From positions 161,182,031 through 161,246,030 of the forward strand of contig NC_073693.1 of assembly GCF_029784155.1 (NCBI RefSeq): a DNA stretch of 64,000 nt. Reading direction: 5' to 3'. How positions within the stretch are numbered: position 1 is the first letter of the stretch; the number at the start of each line of letters is the position of its first letter. The translations under genes and the position numbers were made by a program. Positions 54,854 to 64,000 of this stretch are shown piece after piece. The notes beneath the pieces were generated by a model that saw only the letters and a list, made by a program, of their open reading frames with translations, was not told the origin of the DNA and made no database searches. This DNA is from Uranotaenia lowii. Lineage: Eukaryota > Arthropoda > Insecta > Diptera > Culicidae.

Positions 54854-57800
54854 ATGAAAAGTTTATTAAGTGTGATAGCATTTTTTGCTATCAAAGTGTT
54901 ACTGCAAATTGAAGGTAAGTCTAGATTACATGTAAAAAAAAATTAAGGAAGTGGAGTAACGGACATATTTTGGACCGGGAACATACTTTGGACCACTTGC
55001 AACAGTTTTCCAATAGCATAAATCAAGTTAATCAGGAAAAAAATGAACAGATGTAGATAAAGCTCCTTCATATGATTCTAATCATATAACATTCCATTTA
55101 AATAAGCAGATAAGGGATATAAAATAGAAAGTTTTGATTTTTCATAGTTGAACCAAATGAATCCGAGCTACGAAACACTTCAAAACTAGTTTGCAAGCTC
55201 AAAGAACGCAAAAACCTTGTTTTAATTGTAAATTGACTCATGTCGGAAATAAGTCCTGCTTAATTCATTAGGGACTTATTTTGGACCACTTACCCAAACC
55301 AGGGTATTAAACTTGTTGTTAAATGTCCAACGGTCATATGAAGAGAGAAGAGGTACGATGATATGGAACAAATAATCCACACACGCTCGGCCCTATTGAA
55401 CCATTAATGCTTGAAAAATAACCATAATCGAAGTTTTGTGGATCAAGTCATTTAATGAGTTTTCAGTGAAAACTCATAAAATGAGATTTGGAGGAGAACT
55501 TGGATTATGGTTATTTTTTAAACATGGTCGAAAAAGTGAAAATCAGCAGAACATCGAGGATTTTTATATTTCATTCACTTAAACATATAAAAAATCAAAG
55601 GAAGAGACCTTAATTAATGTATTATGGCACAATTAAATCCGTGTTCTTTTTAAAAAAGCTTTTATTGAAAATGGAATTACAAAAGGGGTAATATTTTAAG
55701 TCAGCCACTTCCGAAGTGTTCCCTCATCATTCTTATCATCTGCAATAAAAAGATAAAAAAAAAAATGATTCTGTTGAATGTTTCACGGAACAATGTAAAC
55801 AAAATAAAAATATTAAAAAATGTAGCTAGCATTAACCTTACCTTTTGGAAGATTCCAAATCTCGGTAGTTCAAGCAGCTTTTTAAATAAACCGGGAGTTC
55901 CGTTTCGCCTCCGGTGCGCAGATGAAAAGCCACAGTTTCTAGGGGGAGCAGCATTCGTCTGCTTTTACACCACTATCTCGTGGGTGCTGCTGCTGGAAGT
56001 TCCAGTTCCTTAGAAACTGCTAGCCATTTAAAGCAGCTGTACTCGCTAACTTTCAGCTACTCAGTTCAGAGTGGCGGTTACTCAGTTGTCGCCAAAACCG
56101 CACCTACTCAGTTCTGACTAAACGGCCTTTACTCAGAACTGACTAACAGCCCTTTTCGCGACAACTGAGTCATGGTTACTCAGAATGCGCGAATAATTCT
56201 GAAGCGGTTTTGGCCGCTTTTTTCATGCTAGAATAACTAAAACTTGTATTATTATTCAGACAAATGATGGATTTGTTGATTGATGAATAATAAAAGTCAA
56301 AATATTGTTCATACACCTTTATTTAAAAAAAAATCCGCAAACTTTTTGAATTTTTTTTTTGCCCGTCGGGTTTCGTCTCCCGGGCCGGGACCCATTATGC
56401 CGTACTAGATGGCAAATCTATTTGGACCATCATCACTTCGTCGCAGAATCCTGTAATATAAATAAAACCGTATCAACATCTAGAAATTACCTTTAAAATC
56501 AATATATTCACCATGTAAAATTTCAAGTTTTTGCTGCACAAAACCAACCAAGTTCAACCGCCTCGCAACTGTTCAACATTTACTCAGTTGTCGCCTTCAG
56601 GCACTCGAGTTCTCTGAGTGGCGAATTTCCTGCCGTCTGAGTAATCTTTCCGCTGATTTCTGAGTTCATTAAGATCAGCCGTCGGCTGCTTCATACATGT
56701 GGCGACGTCTGAGTAAAAGGTAGCCGGGCTCTGAGTATTTCAAATTTAGCGAGTAGTCCACCACGATGGTCTTAAATTTTCGGAACCGCTCGTTCTGTTT
56801 GACAAAAAAAAATATTTGGAGGTTATTGACGAGGGGGATTTGGAGGATGTTCTAAATATAATTTCAAATTCTCATCACTATTGTTTAATTCTTCAATTCA
56901 GTAGATACTTACCCGATATTTGATCAAATTATCCTCCGGGAGCTGTATAATATACTAAAAACTCTGTAAAACCCGACCCACAGCCGTAGAAAACAAACAA
57001 CCGAACTGCACGTCCAACAATGGCTACTTTTTTCAAACAAAATGCGTTTAAAATTTAACCATTTTCTAAGTTTACCACCAGAACTTAAGAAATGCTTGAT
57101 ATTCAACCGAACACGATGGTTGAATAATAACAATAATGGCAGTTCTATCGGAAAAACCATAAAATGGTTCAAAAAAAGTCATTTATGGTTGAAAAAAAAT
57201 GAGCGTGCACTATATCATTTGTAAGGGAGATAAGGGCCACCTTCGTGTCAGCGGGTAACACAAAACATCCCTGGATTACTACCTTCTCTGAACTCGCTAT
57301 CCAGAAAAGTATTACCCTGTGCTGGATCCCTGGTCATTCCATGATTCCCGGGAATGAAGCTGCAGATCGTCTGGCTTTTGAAGGCAGTCAGATGACTCCT
57401 CCAAATATTCCTGTCCCGCCGTTAGACATCACAAACTGGATAAAAGACAGACTATCCCTACTATGGGCACATCGTTGGAACACCTGCCCTGAGAACAAAC
57501 TAAGAGAAGTAAAAAACTGCACTCTGGCATGGACTGATCGAAACACATTTCTGGAACGGAGAGTACTTACGCGGCTACGCATAGGTCACACCAGACTGAC
57601 ACACGGTCACCTAATGGGTAACGATGATCCTCCCGAATGTCACACTTGCAAAGTTCCCGTAACCATTAAACACATCATCATTCAGTGCCCGATATATCAC
57701 CAGGTCCGGTCGGACTGTGGATTGGCTCAAAACCTTCGGGAAGCACTCTCAAATGATCCTGAAGACGAAGAGAAAATGATACGCTTTTTACGAAAAACCA

Positions 57801-57932
57801 AATTGTTCGGAGAGATATAAGATAAAAGAAATCAACAACAAGAAACAGATCTACAACACTGGCAACACTAGACGCACTAGACAGACATTGCAGGAAAGGG
57901 GATGAATAACGTCCAGGCGTTAAAATCCCAGG

Positions 57933-57966
<34 letters not shown>

Positions 57967-60900
57967 AGGGCCACCTTAAGAAGAACGCTAATTTAACCAT
58001 ACAAAAACAGCTATAATTTGTGAGTTATTTCATTGTTTCTTGTTCAGACACTAAAACAGTCTCTTTCCTAACGGACTAAACCTTGAAAAAGTAGTAAAAA
58101 CATTCAAAAATGCATTTTAAAAATTTTTGCTAAAAACTGTATGGACATAATGAGAACCCCCAATGGGGCAGTTTAAGCACCATTAATCGGGGCACGATGA
58201 GCGTCGAGTCTACTGATTACCTCTCCGACACCTAACCAATAGGCAAAATTGTCAGATGTAAACTAGACAAGCTATGGCTCTATGATTTAGTTGACTTCAT
58301 CGAGATGGGTTATCTGCTAGATTCTACGGTAGCAAATGCTCATCGTGCCCCGACCAATGGTGCTTTATACGCCCCCAGTCAACAAGTAAAAGTAAAAACG
58401 CGTTATAAAATTGATTATAGTAAAAAAAAATGATAATAAAAATTTATGAACAATGTGTACATCATGTTTCAGTGCGTATCTTATAGATCAAGATGATTTC
58501 ACGATCATAAGAGCTTATTTTCCGGTGATCAAAAATTATAATGTTTTCGTCACTTGAGAACCACGATGGTTTTTTTTTTTAAATATTTCTATGAAAATGA
58601 TAAGGAGATTTATTTTTTGGTAAAAAATTAAAACATAGGAACCACAAAACTGTTCCTTATGAAAATTTATTTGAGAAAATTCGTACTTTCGTGGAAAAGA
58701 GGAGTGCTGACTATGCTCCGGGTGCTGATTATGCCCTTATCTCCCCTATATGAAAAATAAAATTAGAAATTATGGTATTTTCGTATTCAATTTCCTCCTT
58801 TTAAACCCAACCCCGCCTTTTGATGGATTTTTGTAAAACAAAAGTTGTTTGTAATCATAAAGTTAACTTCGGTGAATTTTTCAGAAAAACGGGGTTTTAG
58901 AGGGTTAAAAATCGCATTATTTTCGCTCAATTTCGTGTAGGAAGTGAAGAGAAATCCATTGATGTCGCGGAGTTGATGATGAAGGGCTCCCTTAACTTAT
59001 TGAGTCGCCTGAAGGTGAATAGTGATGTATTTTAAAATTTGATCCTAAAGTTAAGCCAACTGGTCACAGAAAACTGACCAGTATGTTGCACTGCACAAGT
59101 TTCGTCGAGATTGCTGTAGACTTTCGGAATTTCCCAAACATTTTAATAGAACTATATAAACGAGGGAATTATCACCAATTTTTGTTTTACAGCATAGCTG
59201 TACAAAAAACGGTAGTTGTATGAATTACTAAATATCCAAAAAAAAACAAGTTTAGAAACAGGCCGAGGAAAAGTTGGAGAAAGCTGGCTATCGAAAGAAT
59301 AAACATGAACAAAACTTGGCTACGAGAATAAAAAGAAAAAGTTTAACTGAATTATACACATAGGGTGAGTGCTCCTACTTTGGACCTAGAGCCTACTTTA
59401 GTCCTAAAATGCCGCTTTTGTCCTAAATTGTAAATAATTCATTTTGCTGGCATGGAATAAAGATATTCCTAAGCACACAATGAACTCTTATTCATCCTGA
59501 ATCCTACCATACCGTTTTTGCCATTAAAAGTCTTTCTGATAAAATTTTGAACGTTTTTAAAAATGTACCTTCCCATCAATGGTAAATCAGACAGCTCAAT
59601 TTGTGGGGCGCGTATTACGAAATTCAAGTGTTCAAGGAAAAATCACGATTTTTCACTGTCCAAGCCAAAGTTTAAAGGAAAATTACTTTCACTGTGAAGA
59701 ATATGAACCATACACTCAGAAAAATACTATTAAGTATGCCATAAGATTCTCTTATGAACTGGCGCCATAAGAAAAATCAATAAAATTCATAAGATTATCT
59801 TATGACACGAATGAATTCTTCAGATGAATACTTACTTCAATAAGAGGTTGTTGCTTTTCATAAGAGGGTCTTATGGAAACAGAAAATGTCTTGATTGATG
59901 AAAATAACTCAAGATAATTGATGTTAAAAACATTTTATTTAGTTTCTAGCTAATTTGTTCCATCATGATCACTATCAGCAGCACACTAACACCCGGTTCC
60001 AACAAAATAATTCAGCCGGCATCTGACAACGGGTCCCCCGGCCACTACAATCAGATCCTTTGAATTTTTACTTTTTCCGGTCAACATGCTGAAAAGTGAA
60101 CAAAAAAATGTGTTTGAGTTTATCAATAATGTCAAGTTTTACAAACTTACCATTTAGATTAAGAAAATCACTTTAACTTTTAGGAAAACTATATTGGCTC
60201 CACTACTGTTTGATGCCTCGTATGACGATGAAAAATAACGACTGATGTAAGTAATGTGTTCATTATTTTTTCACAATGCCGCTTCTTCTATTTTTCATAA
60301 GAACTCACTTTGAAAATTGGAAGAATTTCATAAGACTCTTATGAAAATCAATTTTACACTCTAAAAAGCTGTTCATAAGACGCATCTTATGAAAATTATA
60401 ATAAGAATTTGCCTGAGTGTACTACCTATTTTTCCTAAAATTCATAAAAATCAATGGAAAACTCAGAAAATTTGCGAAGGGTCCAAATATAGGAAACTTT
60501 CGGCTTTGGTGTTCCATGTTTAGGCCTGACATCACCAAAACTTTGTATCAATACCAACAAATCTACAAAGGTGCGAATTTTTAACTAGGACATAACTTAG
60601 AACCAAATTTTTTATATTTCCAACATAACAACAACGCAAATAAACTACAAGTAAGTAAACACAAACAAGTTTCAGCTATTGTTCTACTGATAGTCCTGAC
60701 GGGGAATGAAAGTGTTTGTGATATTCATAGCGGAAATTTTAGTTTTTTTATACGTTAAAAAGCTATAATACTTTTTTATGATAATTTATTGAGGTTTACT
60801 TTTGCAATGAATTTCTTTATTTATTTTCGAAAATCATACTTTTTATAGGAATTCTAGGTTCAATGAAAGGAACCGGTCCAGTACCAAAATAGGAACAGTA

Positions 60901-63900
60901 GGTTCAAAGTTGGAAATTTTGATCATCCATATCTTTGCGAATCTCTCAATAACGGCGACACATATGTTGCACATTTTCATTGAAACTTGCAGATAGGATC
61001 ATGACTTATAAACGAATTTCCTGAAGGATATAAATTTCCCGTCCAGTTATGAGAAAAACATGATTATTTAAAAACTACCACTTAAAGGGTCCAAAGTAGG
61101 GCAACTAACCCTAAGTCAATCGCTGTCGAAACCACAGGGTGGTTCAAAGTAGGTCCCGATAGTGGTTACCCAAGATACCGACCAGAGGCTTTTTGAATTG
61201 CAACAAATGACGATATTGTTCGATAGAAAAAGCCTTGATCTACGTAATGTTGGATAGAGCAGTTAAAAAATTGTAACATATACTTTTATATTTCAAGAAA
61301 AAGCATCGCCACTACTAAAGCGGTCTATAATAGGTCCGTTACCCCTCAGGGTGTCTCTGGGAGAAAACTTTATTTTTCGAAAAATAACATCGCTTATGTA
61401 TAAAATTTTCAAATTTTCAAGAAATTTGAAAAAAAAATTAACAAAAGCTGACTTGCAACAAACTTGTATACAATCTACATTGCACAAAATAAAAAAAATC
61501 GGGAAAATTTAAATCTAAATTTTTTTTTAACAACAGGTGATATTACTCCCATCTTCTACAGTTTGGCCTTCGCTCTTTCAACTGTTTGGATTTTCAAAGA
61601 ATGTATCAAATTTTGCGCCTTTAATTTAATTTATTCCCCACTTAGGGATTTTTGGAAAAATCGGAGTGACAAAAAAAGAATTTGACATTTGTTCCGGAAT
61701 TATAAAACCCCATTAAATGCTCATTACTTCAGATAAACCTGATCAAATTTATGTAAAAGATTGATTTTTTAACGTAAATAAACCGTTTTGAACATTTTAT
61801 ACTCTACAGCTCGTAAAATACTATTCCTGGTCTTGGTTCAATCAGTGATGAGAAGTTTTATTAGATTTTTCAAATGAAATAATAATCACTCTGTTTGTGA
61901 CATTCTAACTCTTTTCTCTCAATTTGTATCGCTTTGCTGTCTTCTACGATATTGTAGCCAGAAATTTTCTATTAAATCTTGTTATTGGAATGTGGAGTTG
62001 GATTAACGCTAAAGGTCTGACGAGCGTTTTCACAGTGATTAGTTTAATTTTGTCTTTGAAAAAAAAAACCCATTTAAAAGGTTAAAAAATCTTCAAAAAC
62101 ATAAATTGTTCTAGATCCCCCGGTGAATTATTTCAAATTTGAAATCAAATGAAAGGGGAAAGTCCCATCTATCGAATGGTGCAAAAATTAGCGATGCTAA
62201 TTTTCGATAAATTATATCGTTCCATCAGAGACACCGTGCCCTAGTTAAATAACTATTTGTAGAATTTAATTGTTTGTTCACTTAAAATGAATTAATCAAT
62301 CTTAAAATTTTAAAATCAATATCTTTTTTTTCGTTAAGGATCTCCGCTAACCATACGCTACTGCTTGCAATATGGCACAACGGTGCAGAATGGTCAAGAC
62401 AACTCTGAAGATTATGACGATAGTTATGATGATCCTGCAGAACCCACAGATGACCCACTAGTTGACAAAAATACGGTAAAAACCTTTTTTTTTACTAAAA
62501 ATTAGTTTGCTCCTAATATATAATGGTATATTTCAGTCAAACGTTATGGCTTGTACCAGAAACACACCCCTCTGTTATTCTCTATGGAAAACGGAAGAAT
62601 CGAATAATTCTACTAAAATATTGGTCAGAGGTAAGATCGGTGTCTAAACCTAGTTGGTAAGATTTCTTGGGAATGTTTTCAACTAAAAGTCATCTAACTA
62701 AATTCGACAGCCGGATGCTGGGATTCATCGGATAATAAGGAAACATGCAACAACAACGAATGCATCAGCCATAGTCAGACCTTCAACGGATTTTTCTTCT
62801 GTTGCTGTTCAGGTGACAATTGCAATGCGAATTACAGCTACGTTCAAAGTTCGGTGATCGTTGATGATAGTGTTAGCCTGGGATTGTCGGAAAGCAACTA
62901 CGCACCGTTTGCGCCATACACTTCCATCTGGAGTTCGCCAACGGTTTACATTTGCTTTACAATGATGGGCATCATACTGATGTTGATCATCGGTTTCCTC
63001 ACATGTCGACAAACGACCAAAGCGGTGTCTGAGCTGGCTCCTTTGGCACCCTCGGGACCAGGCTACAGCTCCAACTTATACAACGTGGATAACTTGAAAC
63101 TTGTGGCGATGATCGGACAGGGAAAGTAAGTATATATGCATTACTGAATGGCGCCAAGTATACGCCTTTTCTCTGATAATTGCATGCAGAATGAAGAACA
63201 GAATATGCAGATTACACTTTTTCGTCGATTATAATTTTTCGTATTTTCAGATATGGTACCGTGTGGAAAGGCGTTGTGAACGAACAACACGTGGCGGTTA
63301 AGATATTCACAGCTCAGCATCGGCAGTATTTCCTCAATGAGAGAGACATCTACACAGTACCACTAATGGAATCACCGGCTCTTCTTAGTTACTTTGGTAT
63401 TATCAAAATTTCGAATTAGCTTCGTTTCTGTATAGTTCATCATTTTCGATTCCACAGGTTCCGATGAAAGGCGCACTATGGATGATCGTATAGAATACCT
63501 GTTAGTGCTATCTTTGGCTCCATTCGGTTGCCTCCAGGATTGGCTTGTTGACAATAAAATGCCGTTCAATGTGTTTTGTCGGATGGGAAAATCAATAGCA
63601 CATGGACTAGCACATCTTCATACTGAAATACGCAAAGGTGATCAAGTTAAACCGTGCATTTGTCACAGAGATCTGAACTCCAGAAACATTTTGGTAAAAC
63701 CGGATCTATCCTGTTGTATCTGTGATTTCGGATTTGCATTGAAAACTTTTGGTCCTCGTTACGAATGCCGTGGAGAAATAACACTGGCAGAAACCAAGAG
63801 TATCAATGAAGTTGGGACTTTAAGATATATGGCTCCAGAAGTTCTTGAAGGTGCAGTGAACTTAAGAGATTGTGAATCCGCTCTGAAGCAGATAGACGTG

Positions 63901-64000
63901 TATTCTTTGGGTTTGGTTCTATGGGAATTGACAACACGGTGTGAAGATTTTTATACTGACGAATCATTAGTACCCAACTATCGAGCTCCGTATGAAGAAG
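54854..64000 (+). CDS. wit: Wishful thinking, BMP type II receptor Ser/Thr kinase (incomplete at right edge)
   Basis: Cell-surface receptor that binds BMP ligands and phosphorylates type I receptors. Coding exons with GT/AG borders: 54854-54914 (signal peptide MKSLLSVIAFFAIKVLLQIE), 62339-62475, 62537-62630, 62711-63125, 63251-63397, 63458 to beyond 64000. The extracellular part is Cys-rich, with an acidic DYDDSYDD insert and the receptor-end motif CCCSGDNCN. The transmembrane segment is VYICFTMMGIILMLIIGFLT. The kinase shows GQGKYGTVWKG, VAVK lysine, HRDLNSRN, DFG (CDFGFAL) and GTLRYMAPEVLEGAVNLRDC, the last diagnostic of BMPR2/Wit rather than Punt. The 7.4-kb first intron is full of repeats. 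The kinase C-lobe end and the tail lie outside the window. Confidence 0.93.
54915..56040 (+). other. wit intron 1, proximal part
   Basis: No gene. TTTGGACC words recur at 54973, 54993 and 55275 and resemble those of the element at 59363-61111, suggesting an older relative without clear ends. Confidence 0.35.
56041..56754. mobile_element. MITE (714 bp) with ACTCGCTAA ends
   Basis: ACTCGCTAACTTTCAGCTAC at the left and TTTAGCGAGT at the right are inverted. The interior is rich in ACTCAGTT and its complement, with CAACTGAGT/ACTCAGTTGTCG words on both strands. The ends resemble ACACGCTAACTTTTGGCTAC of the 33281 element, so the two may be distantly related. Confidence 0.55.
57244..57963 (+). mobile_element. 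5'-truncated LINE with poly-A tail and 14-bp target duplication
   Basis: Ends in more than 30 A residues. The duplication ATAAGGGCCACCTT brackets it (57230-57243 and 57964-57977). This is a textbook target-primed reverse transcription product, cut at its 5' side. Confidence 0.88.
57245..57820 (+). pseudogene. LINE ORF2 C-terminal part with RNase H and CCHC-like tail
   Basis: 191 codons open from the truncation point. The CWIPGHSMIPGNEAADRLAF motif is the C-terminal half of an RNase H domain. The downstream TRLRIGHTRLTHGHLMGND and CHTCKVPVTIKHIIIQCPIY is the His/Cys tail found in I, LOA and R1-type LINEs. The endonuclease, reverse transcriptase and first half of RNase H are missing, so it cannot work. 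The clade is not resolved. Confidence 0.8.
58178..58362. repeat. Inverted repeat with 25-bp arms
   Basis: CACCATTAATCGGGGCACGA at the left and TCGTGCCCCGACCAATGGTG at the right are inverted with one mismatch. They bracket about 135 bp without coding capacity, within the possible element 57224-58745. Confidence 0.6.
59363..61111. mobile_element. TA-flanked MITE (1.75 kb) with TTTGGACC ends
   Basis: GGGTGAGTGCTCCTACTTTG and CAAAGTAGGGCAACTAACCC are imperfect inverted ends, each flanked by TA (59361-59362, 61112-61113). Another MITE (59713-60419) is nested inside. No transposase. Confidence 0.65.
59713..60419. mobile_element. Nested TA-flanked MITE with CACTCAGA ends and CATAAGA repeats
   Basis: CACTCAGAAAAAT and its approximate inverse GCCTGAGTG are flanked by TA (59711-59712, 60420-60421). 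CATAAGA/TCTTATG words recur more than ten times on both strands, giving many potential hairpins. It lies within the element 59363-61111. Confidence 0.65.
61114..62338 (+). other. wit intron 1, distal part
   Basis: AT-rich intron ending in a T-rich tract and the acceptor TTAAG at 62338. No gene or clear repeat boundary was found. Confidence 0.45.

Larger units (their letters stand above)
57224..58745. mobile_element. Possible TIR element hosting a LINE insertion
   Basis: AGGGAGATAAGGGC (57224) and GCCCTTATCTCCCCT (ending 58746) are inverted. Internal inverted words include CACCATTAATCGGGGCACGA (58178) and its inverse ending at 58362. The LINE at 57244-57963 is inserted near the left end. Confidence 0.4.

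Noticed and set aside
55765..56013. 82-codon frame in wit intron 1
   Set aside because: Contains no known domain and lies in an intron full of repeats.

Overview
This window is AT-rich insect nuclear DNA, most likely from a mosquito or a close dipteran relative. That rests on three intron-containing genes with clear dipteran counterparts (EB1, a CISD3-type CDGSH protein, and the BMP type II receptor Wishful thinking) and on the dense load of hAT, Tc1/mariner-like, Helitron-like, LINE and Ty3/gypsy elements. No bacterial, phage or CRISPR features are present. The species assignment is inference.

Layout. 1-10 kb is gene-free and holds degenerate DNA-transposon remnants, two non-autonomous hAT-like elements and a Helitron-like repeat with internal tandem units. 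10.1-25.3 kb is one decayed hAT transposon, split by an 11.2-kb full-length Ty3/gypsy retrotransposon (element 1; flanked by AAAC duplications) and by two later MITEs. 26.2-30.3 kb is EB1 on the plus strand, with two alternative copies of exon 2. 32.2-32.8 kb is a four-exon CISD3-type gene on the minus strand, convergent with EB1. 33.3-35.0 kb is an inverted pair of MITE-like copies. 35.6-45.1 kb is a second full-length Ty3/gypsy retrotransposon (element 2; CGAT duplications) inserted in an old LINE fragment. 45-54.8 kb is AT-rich with several foldback elements. 54.85-64.0 kb is wit, which runs off the right edge; its 7.4-kb first intron is packed with nested TA-flanked elements and a truncated LINE.

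The two retrotransposons are related and both look intact: long LTRs (1.3-1.9 kb), a lysine-tRNA-type primer site, a large Gag, and Pol in the -1 frame with protease, reverse transcriptase, RNase H and integrase. No env-like ORF is seen. The lineage is probably Osvaldo/Ulysses-like (inference from LTR length, primer site and 4-bp duplications). They share unusual architecture: a perfect GGGAAAC slippery heptamer, a 6-nt spacer and a stem at the gag/pol overlap; a second zinc knuckle with Tyr in place of His; AGCTATG-led repeats in the 3' noncoding region; and a perfect 15-16-bp hairpin ending 18-20 nt before the 3' LTR. These shared features, and the EB1 exon pair, are the most interesting items in the window.
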